In this document: positions 16,112 through 26,062 of the stretch, piece by piece | Numbering within the stretch: position 1 is the first letter of the stretch | How the letters are laid out: each line of letters opens with the position of its first letter | Origin: Caballeronia novacaledonica | GTDB taxonomy: Bacteria > Pseudomonadota > Gammaproteobacteria > Burkholderiales > Burkholderiaceae | Reading direction: 5' to 3' | NCBI RefSeq assembly: GCF_900258035.1 | Contig: NZ_OGTP01000007.1 | Coordinates: forward strand, 1-64,000 | DNA: 64,000 nucleotides | Program-made: the position numbers and the translations under genes | The notes under the pieces: generated by a model | Told to the model about the DNA's origin: nothing | The model's database searches: none | The model's input: only the letters and a program-made list of their open reading frames with translations

Positions 16112-18118
16112 ATGGCAAGTTTTGATCGGGAAGATTCGGAGCTGGATATCGTCGCGCCGGCGCGCAAGGCACCCGGCCGGCGGGCGAACAAAGGGAAGGG
16201 CCAGGCCGGCACGATACAGCCCGATGTCGCGATGACCGCGGAGCAGAATGAAGAGCGGCAACGTCAGATGCGCGCGCTCATCCAGTTGGGCAAGGAGCGC
16301 GGTTATCTCACGCACGCCGAGATCAACGACCATCTGCCGGACAACTTCGCTGAAACGGCGGCGATGGAAACCATCGTCAGCACGTTTCACGATATGGGTG
16401 TCGCGGTCTACGAGCAGGCGCCCGACGCCGAAACGCTGCTCTTGAGCGACGCCGCCCCGAGCGTGGTCACGGACGAGCAATCGGACGAAGAAGCGGAAAA
16501 CGCGCTGTCGACCGTCGATTCCGAATTCGGCCGCACGACCGATCCCGTTCGCATGTACATGCGCGAAATGGGCGCGACCGAGCTGCTCACGCGCGCTGGC
16601 GAAATCGCCATTGCGAAGCGGATCGAAGACGGCTTGCACGAGATGATTCAGGCGATCGCGGCTTGCCCGTCGACCGTCGCGACCATTCTCGCGGATGCGG
16701 CGCAAGTCGAATCGGGCGAGCTGAAGATCGACGATCTGGTCGATGGCCTGAAGGAAGAAGACACGGCGGACGAAGACATTTCGACTCCCGATACGACCGA
16801 TTCCGCCGAAATCGATACGGATTCCGACGATTCGGACAGCGACGACGATGACGACGACGATCTCGACGGCGGCGGCGATGCCGGCGCGTCGAACGAAGCG
16901 CGTCTGAAGCAACTGAAGGCCGACTGCCTCGAGATCTTCGCGCGCGTGCGCGAGTTGTCGGAACAGGCGAGCAGTACTAAGGGTTCCGGTGCGGTCGCGA
17001 CGAAGGCTGTCGAAAAAACGCGCGCCGAAATCCAGCGCGAGCTCGGTTCGATTCGCTTCACGGCGAAGACCATCGATCGTCTGTGTGTCGACGTTCAGCA
17101 GCGCGTGGCGCAGGTGCGGGACATCGAGCGTCGCGTGTTGCAGATCGCCGTGGATCGTTGCGGCATGCCGCGCGAGAAGTTCGTCGAATCGTTCGTCGGT
17201 CACGAAACCGACCTCGAATGGACGACGCGCGCGGCGGCGGGCTCGAAGCAATACGGCGCGTCGCTCGAGCGCAGCCTGCCGGCGATTCAGTCCGAGCAGC
17301 AAAAGCTCATCGACATCGAAGGCACGGTCGAGATGCCGCTCAAGCAACTCAAGCAGATCAACCGCCAGATGACGGCTGCCGAGCTGAAGATGCGTCAGGC
17401 CAAGCGCGAGATGATCGAAGCGAATCTGCGTCTCGTCATTTCGATCGCGAAGAAGTATGTGAATCGCGGCATGCAGTTCCTGGACCTGATTCAGGAAGGC
17501 AATATCGGTCTGATGAAGGCGGTGGACAAGTTCGAATATCGTCGTGGCTGGAAGTTCTCGACGTATGCGACGTGGTGGGTTCGTCAGGCTGTGACGCGTT
17601 CGCTCGCCGATCAGGCGCGCACGATTCGCGTGCCGGTTCACATGATCGAAACGATCAACAAGCTGAACCGCATCTCGCGCGAGATTTTGCAGCAGACGGG
17701 CCAGGAAGCGCATCCGTCGGTGCTCGCCGAGCGCATGGAAATGCCGGAAGAGAAGATCCGCGGCATTCTCAAGATCGCGAAGCAGCCTGTGTCGCTGGAA
17801 ACGCCGGTCGGTGAAGATGCCGACGCGACGCTCGGCGACATGATCGAAGACCAGGGCGCCGCGTCTCCGGCGGATGCCGCCGTGCACGCGAACATGCGCG
17901 CCGCGATCGACGATGCGCTCAACGCGCTGTCGCCGCGCGAGGCGAAGGTGTTGCGTATGCGCTTCGGTATCGACACGGCTTCGGACTACACGCTCGAAGA
18001 GCTGGGCAAGCAGTTCGACGTGACGCGCGAGCGTATTCGCCAGATCGAGAGCAAGGCGATGCGCAAGCTCATGCACCCGAGCCGCGCCGACAAGCTGCGT
18101 CCTTTCCTGGATCGCTGA
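16112..18118 (+). CDS. rpoD: Primary-type RNA polymerase sigma-70 factor RpoD
   Basis: A 668-residue full-length group-1-type sigma factor. Region 1.1 ([13 protein letters not shown]), region 1.2 ([11 protein letters not shown]) and a non-conserved insert with an Asp-rich tract (about 235-255) are followed by region 2 with the -10-binding helix ([19 protein letters not shown]), region 3 ([15 protein letters not shown]) and region 4 with the -35 helix ([20 protein letters not shown]). Start chosen at the ATG after GAGGAGAAAG; the frame is open 60 codons upstream but without a ribosome site. Normally rpoD lies in an rpsU-dnaG-rpoD operon on the main chromosome. Here it follows a plasmid-type maintenance block, so it is probably a second copy. 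Confidence 0.96.
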   Translation: MASFDREDSELDIVAPARKAPGRRANKGKGQAGTIQPDVAMTAEQNEERQRQMRALIQLGKERGYLTHAEINDHLPDNFAETAAMETIVSTFHDMGVAVYEQAPDAETLLLSDAAPSVVTDEQSDEEAENALSTVDSEFGRTTDPVRMYMREMGATELLTRAGEIAIAKRIEDGLHEMIQAIAACPSTVATILADAAQVESGELKIDDLVDGLKEEDTADEDISTPDTTDSAEIDTDSDDSDSDDDDDDDLDGGGDAGASNEARLKQLKADCLEIFARVRELSEQASSTKGSGAVATKAVEKTRAEIQRELGSIRFTAKTIDRLCVDVQQRVAQVRDIERRVLQIAVDRCGMPREKFVESFVGHETDLEWTTRAAAGSKQYGASLERSLPAIQSEQQKLIDIEGTVEMPLKQLKQINRQMTAAELKMRQAKREMIEANLRLVISIAKKYVNRGMQFLDLIQEGNIGLMKAVDKFEYRRGWKFSTYATWWVRQAVTRSLADQARTIRVPVHMIETINKLNRISREILQQTGQEAHPSVLAERMEMPEEKIRGILKIAKQPVSLETPVGEDADATLGDMIEDQGAASPADAAVHANMRAAIDDALNALSPREAKVLRMRFGIDTASDYTLEELGKQFDVTRERIRQIESKAMRKLMHPSRADKLRPFLDR

Positions 18119-18154
18119 TCCTGCGAGGCGTCCGGACCCGTCCGGACGAACTCG

Positions 18155-18193
18155 AAAGCGCGTGCCGCCGATTCAGGCGGCACGCGCTTTTTT
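18155..18193 (+). terminator. Rho-independent terminator of rpoD
   Basis: Stem AAAGCGCGTGCCGCC / GGCGGCACGCGCTTT, loop GATTCA, followed by TTT. It begins 37 bases after the rpoD stop. Confidence 0.9.
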
Positions 18194-18208
18194 ATTTCCG
18201 TGACGACA

Positions 18209-18562
18209 TCAACCGTGCGCGGTGCCTTTGGGCATCTTCGCCGCCGCGCACACCTGCAGCGCGGCGATCGCTTTATCCGCGAGCGTGAGCGTTTCCTCGC
18301 AGGCGCGACGTTCGCGGAAGATCGAGCATCCGCCGCCCGCGTTGACGCGCGCCACGGCGTTGCGCACCTTGTCCAGCGCGGATTGCGGCGAACCAGTATC
18401 GCGGATGATCGAGGCGACATCGAACGCGCTGCCCGCGTCGGTTTCGACGTAGCCGGGGCATTGCGTTTGCGCGTGCGCCGCGACGCAGATCAATCCGAAC
18501 GCGGCGACGGCGCAGCGAAGCGAAAGCGCGCGGGCAAAAAGAGAGCGGAAGAGGGCATCCAT
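18209..18562 (-). CDS. Small secreted Cys-containing protein, unknown function
   Basis: A 117-residue protein with an N-terminal signal peptide ending in VAAHAQ and four mature cysteines (QTQCPGY, GGGCSIF, RRACEE, LQVCAA). It matches no family I recognise. The start is uncertain: an ATG nine codons upstream (18589) would give a longer leader, and neither has a strong ribosome site. It is transcribed towards the rpoD terminator. Confidence 0.65.
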   Translation of the reverse strand: MDALFRSLFARALSLRCAVAAFGLICVAAHAQTQCPGYVETDAGSAFDVASIIRDTGSPQSALDKVRNAVARVNAGGGCSIFRERRACEETLTLADKAIAALQVCAAAKMPKGTAHG

Positions 18563-18750
18563 AGGCGTCACCAGCGTCAGATATCGCATCGAAAGAACGG
18601 GCACGTCCGGCGAATTCGTGTGGATATCCTGAGCATCGCCGGGCAAGTTCTTGATGTGAAACGCATTTCATCCGGCGAACGAAATTCGCGCGCTGCTTCG
18701 TTTCCCATTCTGAACCGGATCAAAAGTCGCGTCGACCGCGCACAAAATCG

Positions 18751-18871
18751 TTAAATCTGAAAGGTCCGGACAGTTTGTCCGAGTTCGCGCGCCTGCGCGT
18801 CCAGCGACAGCGCCGCGTCGTCGATGCCGCTGCCTTGCTCGCGTGGCGCCGTCGCGATCGCTCGATTCGAC
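18751..18871 (-). pseudogene. Remnant of a methyl-accepting chemotaxis protein C-terminus
   Basis: One minus-strand frame reads ...AIATAPREQGSGIDDAAL, then DAQARELGQTVRTFQI and a stop. The first half matches the chemoreceptor signalling tip flank (IxxASxEQxSGIxQV). The second matches the extreme C-terminus (ALxxQAxxLxxxVxxFxI). The long Ala/Glu-rich helix normally between them is absent, and no start or upstream receptor sequence is present. Confidence 0.6.
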
Positions 18872-18961
18872 GTGCGCATTCACCTCCATGATGTCCCCGA
18901 TTTGCGGCGCTGCTTTCCAACGAAAGGGACAGATGCCCGCACGCCGCACGGGCATTCGCGA

Positions 18962-19666
18962 TCAGTCGCGCTTCGGGATTTCCAGGCCGCGTTTCACGGC
19001 AGGCCGCGCGAGGAAAGCTTCGAGCACGCGCTCGACGTTCGTGAACTCGTGAAAGTCGACGAGTTCGCGCGCTTCGTAAAAGCCGATCAGATTGCGCACC
19101 CACGGAAACAGCGAAATATCCGCGATGCTGTATTCGTCGCCCATGATCCATTCGCGGCCATCGAGCCGCTTGTCGAGCACGCCGAGCAGCCGCTTCGATT
19201 CCGCGACATAACGCGCGCGCGGCCGCTTGTCTTCGTATTCCTTGCCCGCGAACTTGTGGAAGAAGCCGACCTGCCCGAACATCGGGCCGACGCCGCCCAT
19301 CTGGAACATCAGCCATTGCAGCGTTTCGTAGCGTTTCGCCACGTCGTCGGGCATCAACTGGCCGCTTTTCGCCGCGAGATACACCAGAATCGCGCCGGAT
19401 TCGAACAGCGGCAACGGCTCGCCGTTCGGCCCGTCCGGATCGATGATCGCGGGAATCTTGTTGTTCGGATTGAGCGACAGAAACGCGTCCGACATCTGGT
19501 CGTTCTTGTCGAAGCGCACGAGATGCGGCTCGTAGGGCAGGCCGGTTTCTTCCAGCATGATCGAAACTTTCACGCCGTTGGGCGTCGGCAGCGAATAAAG
19601 CTGGATGCGCTCCGGATGCTGAGCGGGCCATTTCACGGTGATGGGAAAATCGGAGAGCGCGGTCAT
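18962..19666 (-). CDS. Glutathione S-transferase, YfcG/YghU (Nu-class) type
   Basis: 234 residues: thioredoxin-fold N-terminal domain with the TPNGVKVSIMLEE active-site segment typical of YghU/YfcG proteins, NKIPAI cis-Pro loop and FESGAILVYLA glutathione site, then an all-helical C-terminal domain (WIMGDEYSIADISLFPWV). The E. coli relatives have disulfide reductase activity with glutathione and use Thr/Asn in place of the classical Tyr/Ser/Cys. Cytosolic. It is flanked by the chemoreceptor remnant and a 378-base gap. Confidence 0.92.
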   Translation of the reverse strand: MTALSDFPITVKWPAQHPERIQLYSLPTPNGVKVSIMLEETGLPYEPHLVRFDKNDQMSDAFLSLNPNNKIPAIIDPDGPNGEPLPLFESGAILVYLAAKSGQLMPDDVAKRYETLQWLMFQMGGVGPMFGQVGFFHKFAGKEYEDKRPRARYVAESKRLLGVLDKRLDGREWIMGDEYSIADISLFPWVRNLIGFYEARELVDFHEFTNVERVLEAFLARPAVKRGLEIPKRD

Positions 19667-20044
19667 GTAAGGTCCGTTTCTAGTCGAACCGCGAATATAA
19701 CCATTTCGCCGGAATCGTGTTCCGCACGGCCGCGATGCGCCGTGTCACGGAACGGACGCATCGGAAAGCAAGGATTGAGGGATCTCGAACAGACGTCGCC
19801 TGTCGAAGCGCAGAGTCTGTCATTACCTCGAATACAAAGACGATTGTAGGAATCGCTGAACGACACGAGGATTGCGCGTAGCGCCCCAGGTCAAGAAGTC
19901 AACCGACAAAGAACAAACCAAGCCCTTGCGGGAACAATGCAGCGCGTGCGCGGAGTGCGGGCCGGTTCGCTGGCTCGCTTATTGCATCGACGCGGATGCC
20001 CAAGCATCCGTGTCGGACTTTACGAACCGTTGGTTACCGCTGCC
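19667..20044. other. 378-base intergenic region
   Basis: Divergent region between the GST gene (minus) and the secreted protein at 20045 (plus). It contains a hairpin CGGATGC-CCAA-GCATCCG at 19993-20010, about 35 bases before the next start, which could fold in the leader RNA. No other structure stands out. Confidence 0.6.
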
Positions 20045-20548
20045 ATGAAAACCGCTCCTCTCGCAACGCTCACCGCATTCGCTGCCGTGGTCGGGGGACT
20101 GCTGCCCAGCCTGTGCGATGCAACGCCTCTCGAAAGCCAGCTCGACTGCAAATCCAGTGCGCACCGATTCATTGCGCCGCTCGTCGCCGACAAGTCGATC
20201 GACGCGCGTCCCATGCGCGTCGAGGCCAACTCCGTGAACGCATTCAAGCCGACGCACGGCAGCGATCTCACCGCGTATGGCTTCCGCGTCTTCGCCGTGC
20301 TGGGCTACGAGCAGGGCGACGACATGTTCAAGCGCGGCAGCGGCCAGCCGATCAACGATTCCGCGTACGGCGTCGTGGTGCTCGCGGCGTCGGAAACGGT
20401 GGAAGCGAAGGTGCGCGAATCGGGCAGCACGGCCGTCGTCAAACAGGTCGTGCCGATGGTGATGACCGCCGTCTTTTGCGATGGCAGCGGCGCACACAAC
20501 ACGACGACGGCGGGCGCCGTCACGACGGAAGCATCGCGTAACCGCTGA
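20045..20548 (+). CDS. Secreted protein of unknown function
   Basis: A 167-residue protein with a clear signal peptide (MKTAPLATLTAFAAVVGGLL, cleavage near LCDATP). The mature part has two cysteines (LDCKS and VFCDG) and a repeated Val-rich region. No family recognised. The upstream in-frame extension of 36 codons lacks a ribosome site, so the ATG of the signal peptide was chosen. Confidence 0.72.
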   Translation: MKTAPLATLTAFAAVVGGLLPSLCDATPLESQLDCKSSAHRFIAPLVADKSIDARPMRVEANSVNAFKPTHGSDLTAYGFRVFAVLGYEQGDDMFKRGSGQPINDSAYGVVVLAASETVEAKVRESGSTAVVKQVVPMVMTAVFCDGSGAHNTTTAGAVTTEASRNR

Positions 20549-20619
20549 TTCATCGTCGATAATGTTCTCCCGATTCGCGCGCGCAGGTGTCGCGCGCCCA
20601 ACAACAGGAGAACGCCGAC

Positions 20620-21387
20620 ATGTCCGACGCAGCCAACCAGTCTCAACGAATCGCCATCGTCACCGGAGCGGGCAGCGGCATCGGGCGTGCGGCGGCGCTC
20701 GCGCTGCTTCATGACGGCTGGTCGGTCGTGCTGGCGGGAAGGCGTCCCGCGCCGCTCGACGCGGTGATCGGCGAATCGAACGCCGGCGGCCGCGCGCTCG
20801 CCGTGCCGACCGATGTCTCCGATCCGCAATCGGTCGAAAAACTCTTCAAGGCGGCGGTCGAGCGCTTCGGCCGCGTCGATCTGCTGTTCAACAACGCAGG
20901 CGTTTCGAATCCGCCCGGACCGTTCGAGGACTGGACGCCCGAGCAATGGCGCAATGTCGTCGACGTCAATCTGAACGGCATGTTCTTTTGCCTGCAACAG
21001 GCGTTCCGCACGATGAAGGCGCAAACGCCGATGGGCGGCCGCATCATCAACAACGGCTCCATTTCCGCGAGCGCGCCGCGCCCGAATTCGGCGGCCTACA
21101 CCGCGACGAAGCACGCGGTGCAGGGCCTGACGAAAACCGCATCGCTCGATGGCCGCAAGTACGACATCGCGGTCGGACAGATCGACATCGGCAATGCGTT
21201 CACCGAGCTGTCCGAGCGCATGTCGCGCGGCGTGCCGCAGGCGAACGGCGAGATCGCCGTCGAACCGATGATGGACGTGAAGATCGTCGGCCAGTCGGTG
21301 CTGTACATGGCGAATCTGCCGCTCGAAGCGAACGTGCTGTTCCACACCGTGATGGCGACCAAGATGCCGTTCGTCGGACGCGGTTGA
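20620..21387 (+). CDS. Short-chain dehydrogenase/reductase (SDR)
   Basis: 255 residues with the classical SDR layout: TGAGSGIG cofactor motif near the N-terminus (residues 15-22), NNAG, catalytic Ser in NGSISA, and YTATK with the catalytic Tyr-Lys. Arg residues after beta-2 (AGRRP) favour NADPH. Substrate cannot be predicted. The ribosome site AGGAG lies 10 bases before the ATG. Confidence 0.92.
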   Translation: MSDAANQSQRIAIVTGAGSGIGRAAALALLHDGWSVVLAGRRPAPLDAVIGESNAGGRALAVPTDVSDPQSVEKLFKAAVERFGRVDLLFNNAGVSNPPGPFEDWTPEQWRNVVDVNLNGMFFCLQQAFRTMKAQTPMGGRIINNGSISASAPRPNSAAYTATKHAVQGLTKTASLDGRKYDIAVGQIDIGNAFTELSERMSRGVPQANGEIAVEPMMDVKIVGQSVLYMANLPLEANVLFHTVMATKMPFVGRG

Positions 21388-21394
21388 GCGCTTT

Positions 21395-21625
21395 CTACGC
21401 AGTCCGATACCAGACGCGTATGCCCGAATACCAGTGGCTGACGCTGGTATCGTCGCCGGCGCCGAACGTCGAGAGACTCTCGACGTTCAGCACGTCGATA
21501 TCCTTCTCCGCGATCCACCGGTTCGCGCGCTCGACGAGCGCCGCGCCGTTCTCGTACACGTTGCCCTTGATGATGTGATGCTGCAGGACCTGTCGCTCGA
21601 AGTCTTCGTAAGCGATCTTTGCCAT
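21395..21625 (-). CDS. Small conserved-looking protein, unknown function
   Basis: 76 residues, starting MAKIAYEDFERQ and ending SGIRVWYRTA, with a good Shine-Dalgarno (AGGAGACAACGG). Mixed alpha/beta composition, no signal peptide and no membrane segment. It lies convergent to the SDR gene with only 7 bases between stops. Not assigned to a family. Confidence 0.7.
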   Translation of the reverse strand: MAKIAYEDFERQVLQHHIIKGNVYENGAALVERANRWIAEKDIDVLNVESLSTFGAGDDTSVSHWYSGIRVWYRTA

Positions 21626-21798
21626 CCGTTGTCTCCTGTGTTTTCGTTTTGATGCGCCGGGGAATCGGCGCGCGTTCATGTTGCGGCGCAGCGCTATCGC
21701 CGCATGACGCGTTCTGCCGATTCGAGCATCATATGGCCTGACACACGCTCGTGCGAATCGGTTTATCCCGCGTTCGCGCGCGAGACAAGGAGAGCACG

Positions 21799-23796
21799 AT
21801 GGACATGCGGCAACGCGAGCACATCGAGGCAGTCGTCGCGGCGACGACGCGGGCGGAACCGGTCGTGTCCGCGCCCGCGCCGCTGCGCACGCACGAAAGC
21901 ATCATCCAGTCTTCGTGGCGGCGTTGCGTGCATCAATACGGGCTCGATCCGTCGCGCATGCAGGAAGCGCGCATCCTGCCGCAGACGCGCCTGCGCGAGC
22001 ATCAGCAGCGCATCGACGATTTCGCGCGCATCGCCCGTCACGGTCTCGAAACGCTCTACGAGCAGGTCGCAGGCATGGGCTACGTCGTGCTGCTGACCGA
22101 TGCGCTCGGCGTGACCGTCGATTACATCGGAGATTCGAACACGGACTTCGCGCTGCGCCGCGCGGGTCTCTATCTCGGCGCGCAATGGAGCGAAGCCGGC
22201 GCCGGCACGTGCGCGGTCGGCACCGCGCTCACGACGGGCCAGGCGCTCACCGTGCATCAGGTCGATCACTTCGACGCGACGCATATTCCGCTGACCTGCA
22301 CCGCCGCGCCGCTTTACGATTCGCGCGGCGCGCTTGCCGCGATTCTCGACATTTCCGCGCTCACGTCGCCGCAAGCGCGCGACAGCCAGAATCTCGCGCT
22401 GCAGCTCGTGCGCATCTACGCGGGACACATCGAGAACGCGAATTTCCTGCGCACGCATCGGCAGGACTGGATTTTGAAGCTGAACGCGTCGCCGGAATTC
22501 GTCGATGTCGATCCCGAATATCTGATCGCGCTCGACGCGAGCGGGCGCATCGTCGGACACAATCGCCGCGCACACACGATGCTCGCGGCAGAAATCGGCC
22601 GGCCGATCGCGCCCGGCGCGGTTGCAGCCGGAGCGGCGGCGTCGCTGATCGGCGTGCCGTTCGATACGCTCTTCGATACGCGCATTGAAGAACTGGGCCG
22701 CTTCGTGTACTCGCGGCCGAGCGAATTGCGCGCGGTGCCGCTCGCGAAATCGGGCGCGCTGCTCTACCTGAGCGTGATGCCGCCCGCGCCGTGCTTCACG
22801 CCGGCTGCGAACGCGGCTTTGCCACGCAACGTCGAAGTGCCTGCGCCGCTGGCCGCGCTGAGCGGCGGCGATGCCGCGCTCACGCGTCAACTGGAACGCG
22901 CCGCGAAGCTCGCCGATTCGCCGATCAACCTGCTCGTCAACGGCGAAACCGGCAGCGGCAAGGAGTTCTTCGCGAAGGCGCTGCATGGCGCGAGCGCGCG
23001 TCGCGCGGGGCCGTTCGTCGCGGTGAATTGCGCGGCGATTCCGGAGACGCTCATCGAAAGCGAATTGTTCGGGCATCTGCCGAACAGCTTCTCGGGCGCG
23101 GGCGCGAAGGGCAAGCGCGGACTCATTCAGGAAGCCGACGGCGGCACGCTCTTTCTCGATGAAATCGGCGACATGCCGCGCGAACTGCAATCGCGTCTGC
23201 TGCGCGTGCTGGCCGAAGGCGAAGTGCTCGCGATCGGCGCGTCGCGGCCCGTATCGGTCGATGTGCGCGTGATTTCCGCGACGCATCATTCGCTCGACGC
23301 GCTCATGCAGGACGGACGTTTCCGCGAAGACCTGTACTACCGTCTGAACGGCGCGCGCTTCACGCTGCCGCCGCTGCGCGAACGAAGCGATCTCGACTGG
23401 CTCGTCGACAAATTTCTCGAAGGCGCGGTTTCGCTGACGCCGGCGGCGCGCGAGCGGTTGCATCGGCATGAATGGCCGGGAAATCTGCGCGAGCTCAGCA
23501 ACGTGCTGCGTTATGCGCGCGCGGTGTGCTCGAACGGTCTGATCGATGTCGACGACCTGCCGGAAGGCTTCGCGGGCGCGCCCGCGCCGGTCGAGCCGCC
23601 GCGGCGTGTCATCGAGGATTTCGATCCGCATCGCCTGCCGCCCGAAGGGATGCTGCTGATGCAGTATCTGCGCGCCGCGAGCTGGAATCTGAGCGCGGTC
23701 GCGCGGCAGATCGGCGTGAGCCGCATGACGTTGTATCGGCGCATGGCGCGCTATGGCATCCGCTCGCCGAATCAGCGCGACGCGAACGGGCACTGA
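21799..23796 (+). CDS. acoR: Sigma-54-dependent activator AcoR of acetoin catabolism
   Basis: 665 residues: N-terminal sensor with a GAF-type domain (about 80-220), AAA+ domain with Walker A GETGSGKE (382-389) and Walker B LFLDEIGD (Asp454-Glu455), and a C-terminal Fis-type helix-turn-helix ([18 protein letters not shown]). In Ralstonia AcoR activates the aco operon in response to acetoin. The sigma-54 contact loop, normally GAFTGA, reads NSFSGA (429-434), a variant. Ribosome site AAGGAG precedes the ATG. The aco operon and a -24/-12 promoter follow directly. Confidence 0.93.
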   Translation: MDMRQREHIEAVVAATTRAEPVVSAPAPLRTHESIIQSSWRRCVHQYGLDPSRMQEARILPQTRLREHQQRIDDFARIARHGLETLYEQVAGMGYVVLLTDALGVTVDYIGDSNTDFALRRAGLYLGAQWSEAGAGTCAVGTALTTGQALTVHQVDHFDATHIPLTCTAAPLYDSRGALAAILDISALTSPQARDSQNLALQLVRIYAGHIENANFLRTHRQDWILKLNASPEFVDVDPEYLIALDASGRIVGHNRRAHTMLAAEIGRPIAPGAVAAGAAASLIGVPFDTLFDTRIEELGRFVYSRPSELRAVPLAKSGALLYLSVMPPAPCFTPAANAALPRNVEVPAPLAALSGGDAALTRQLERAAKLADSPINLLVNGETGSGKEFFAKALHGASARRAGPFVAVNCAAIPETLIESELFGHLPNSFSGAGAKGKRGLIQEADGGTLFLDEIGDMPRELQSRLLRVLAEGEVLAIGASRPVSVDVRVISATHHSLDALMQDGRFREDLYYRLNGARFTLPPLRERSDLDWLVDKFLEGAVSLTPAARERLHRHEWPGNLRELSNVLRYARAVCSNGLIDVDDLPEGFAGAPAPVEPPRRVIEDFDPHRLPPEGMLLMQYLRAASWNLSAVARQIGVSRMTLYRRMARYGIRSPNQRDANGH

Positions 23797-23798
23797 AC

Positions 23799-23850
23799 GC
23801 CGATACGCCTGTACGCCCGCCGATACACCTGCCGCTGTGACACCTGTCAC
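23799..23850 (+). promoter_or_regulatory. Candidate AcoR upstream activating sequences
   Basis: A direct repeat GCCGATACGCCTG (23799-23811) and GCCGATACACCTG (23819-23831) is followed by the dyad GTGACA-CC-TGTCAC (23837-23850). It sits 75-125 bases before a -24/-12 promoter, where sigma-54 activators bind. Confidence 0.6.
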
Positions 23851-23923
23851 GGCTGCGCCCCGTACACCCTCGGAATCGCCCGTTTTTCGCGGGTTATCCC
23901 TCGCTTTTTCGCGCTCGTTCGAC

Positions 23924-23938
23924 TGGCATAGCGCTTGC
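23924..23938 (+). promoter_or_regulatory. Sigma-54 (-24/-12) promoter of the aco operon
   Basis: TGGCATAGCGCTTGC matches the consensus TGGCAY-N5-TTGC exactly, 40 bases before the acoX start. This fits control by AcoR. Confidence 0.9.
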
Positions 23939-23977
23939 CTTTATCCGCCGCACAAAACACAAAACGGAGACACTGGC

Positions 23978-25027
23978 ATGCGTGAAAGCGCGGCGCCGCT
24001 CGTCGGCATCATCGCCAATCCTGTTTCGGCGCGCGATATCCGGCGCGTCATCGCGAACGCGAACAGCCTGCAGCTCGCGGACCGCGTGAATATCGTGTTG
24101 CGGCTGCTTTCGTCGCTGGCGTCGTGCGGCGTCGGACGCGTGTTGATGATGCCGGACCGCGAAGGCCTGAAGGTCATGCTGGAGCGGCATCTCGCGCGCA
24201 AGCACGGTCCGGATGCCGGGCTCGCCAAAGTCGAATTCCTCGACATGCCCGTGACCGCGCGTGTCGACGACACCTTCCGCGCCGCACGCACGATGCGCGA
24301 AGCCGGCGTCGATGCGCTCATCGTGCTCGGCGGCGACGGCACGCATCGCGCGGTCGTGCGCGAGTGCGGGCAAGTGCCGATCGCGGGTCTTTCGACGGGC
24401 ACGAACAACGCCTATCCGGAAATGCGCGAGCCGACCATCTCGGGCCTCGCGGCGGGACTCTACGCGACGGGCCGCGTGCCGCCGAACGAAGCGCTCGCGT
24501 CGAACAAGCGGCTCGACATCGAGATACGCGATCCGAACGGCAACGTGCGCCGCGACATTGCGCTCGTCGATGCCGTCATCTCGCACGAGCATTTCATCGG
24601 CGCGCGGGCGCTGTGGAAGATCGACACGCTCGCCGCCGTCTACGTTTCTTATGCCGATCCGCAGGCGATCGGCATGTCGGCGATCGCGGGTCTGCTCGAA
24701 CCGCTCGGGCGTCACGATCCGGGCGGCGTCGCGATCGAGCTCGCCGCGCGCGGGCAGGGCGAATTCGATCTGCACGCGCCGATCGCGCCGGGCCTCGTCG
24801 AAGCCGTGCCGATCGCGAACTGGACGCGCTTGTCCGATGGCGTGCCGCATCGCGTGAAGCAGCGCTCGGGCATCGTCGCGCTCGACGGCGAACGCGAGCT
24901 CGCCTTCGGCCCGGCCGATGAAGTCACGATCACGCTGAAGGAAAACGCCTTTCGCAGTATCGACGTGGCCGCGTGCATGCGTTACGCGGCCACGTCCGGG
25001 CTGATGCGTCGGCTCGAGCTTCGCTAA
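23978..25027 (+). CDS. acoX: AcoX, ATP-NAD kinase-like protein of the acetoin operon
   Basis: 349 residues. It has the ATP-NAD/diacylglycerol kinase-type motif GGDGTHRAV (about residue 118) and GLSTGTNNAYP, as in AcoX proteins of Ralstonia and Clostridium. AcoX is found in many aco operons but its exact role is not established. First gene of the operon, ribosome site CGGAGA, start at the ATG of MRESAAPLVG; the frame is open 75 codons upstream across the promoter, so that extension is rejected. Confidence 0.9.
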   Translation: MRESAAPLVGIIANPVSARDIRRVIANANSLQLADRVNIVLRLLSSLASCGVGRVLMMPDREGLKVMLERHLARKHGPDAGLAKVEFLDMPVTARVDDTFRAARTMREAGVDALIVLGGDGTHRAVVRECGQVPIAGLSTGTNNAYPEMREPTISGLAAGLYATGRVPPNEALASNKRLDIEIRDPNGNVRRDIALVDAVISHEHFIGARALWKIDTLAAVYVSYADPQAIGMSAIAGLLEPLGRHDPGGVAIELAARGQGEFDLHAPIAPGLVEAVPIANWTRLSDGVPHRVKQRSGIVALDGERELAFGPADEVTITLKENAFRSIDVAACMRYAATSGLMRRLELR

Positions 25028-25045
25028 TCCACCAAGGAGACAACC

Positions 25046-26044
25046 ATGACAGCGTCGCAACAGCATGCGGGCGGCTTGCCGCTCTCTAAGGAAGAACTGC
25101 TGGGCGCGTATCGCAAGATGCGCACGATTCGCGATTTCGAGGAGCGCCTGCACGTCGATTTCGGACGCGGCGACATTCCCGGCTTCGTGCACCTGTACGC
25201 GGGCGAGGAAGCGGCGGGCGTCGGCATCATGACGCATCTGAACGATGGCGACCGCATCGCGAGCACGCATCGCGGACACGGACATTGCATCGCGAAGGGC
25301 GTCGATCCGGTCGCGATGATGAAGGAGATCTACGGCAAGAAAGGCGGCTCGTGCAACGGCAAGGGCGGCTCGATGCATATCGCCGATTTGTCGAAAGGGA
25401 TGATGGGCGCGAACGGCATTCTCGGCGCGGGCGCTCCGCTGATTTGCGGCGCGGCGCTCGCGGCGAAGTTTCGCGGCAAGGGCGAAGTGGGCATCACGTT
25501 CGCGGGCGACGGCGCGTCGAACCAGGGCACGTTCCTCGAAAGCCTGAATCTCGCGGCCGTGTGGAATCTGCCGGTGATCTTCGTGATCGAGAACAACGGC
25601 TATGCGGAATCGACGGCGCGCGATTACGGCACGGCGGTCGACAGCTATGTCGATCGCGCGGCGGGCTTCGGCATTCCGGGCGTGACCGTCGACGGCACCG
25701 ATTTCTTCGCGGTCCACGAGGCGGCGGGCGAAGTCATCAAGCGCGCGCGGGAAGGCGGCGGTCCGGCGCTGCTCGAATGCAAGATGATCCGCTTCTACGG
25801 CCACTTCGAAGGCGATGCGCAGACCTATCGCGCACCGGGCGAACTCGACGATATCCGCTCGAACAAGGATTGCCTGAAAAAGTTCGCGGCCGCCGTCACG
25901 CAAGCCGACGTGATTTCCCCGGCGGAACTCGACGCGATCGACAAGGAAGTCGCCGCGCTGATCGACCGCGCGGTGCAGGAAGCGAAGGACGCACCCTTGC
26001 CGACCGCCGCCGATCTGCTCACCGATGTCTACGTCAAATATTGA
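25046..26044 (+). CDS. acoA: Acetoin dehydrogenase E1 component, alpha subunit
   Basis: 332 residues, thiamine-diphosphate enzyme of the pyruvate-dehydrogenase E1-alpha family. The TPP/Mg motif runs from GDGASNQG (154-161) to IENN (181-184). HRGHGH and GKGGSMH are typical of acetoin/2-oxoacid E1-alpha. With AcoB it cleaves acetoin, releasing acetaldehyde and passing the acetyl group to AcoC. Ribosome site AAGGAGACAACC; 18 bases separate it from acoX. Confidence 0.96.
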   Translation: MTASQQHAGGLPLSKEELLGAYRKMRTIRDFEERLHVDFGRGDIPGFVHLYAGEEAAGVGIMTHLNDGDRIASTHRGHGHCIAKGVDPVAMMKEIYGKKGGSCNGKGGSMHIADLSKGMMGANGILGAGAPLICGAALAAKFRGKGEVGITFAGDGASNQGTFLESLNLAAVWNLPVIFVIENNGYAESTARDYGTAVDSYVDRAAGFGIPGVTVDGTDFFAVHEAAGEVIKRAREGGGPALLECKMIRFYGHFEGDAQTYRAPGELDDIRSNKDCLKKFAAAVTQADVISPAELDAIDKEVAALIDRAVQEAKDAPLPTAADLLTDVYVKY

Positions 26045-26062
26045 AACGAGGAGACAACCATC

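Noticed and set aside
18668-18955. 95-codon minus-strand ORF as a separate gene
   Set aside because: Another frame of the same DNA gives a recognisable chemoreceptor tail; the ORF itself has no family likeness.
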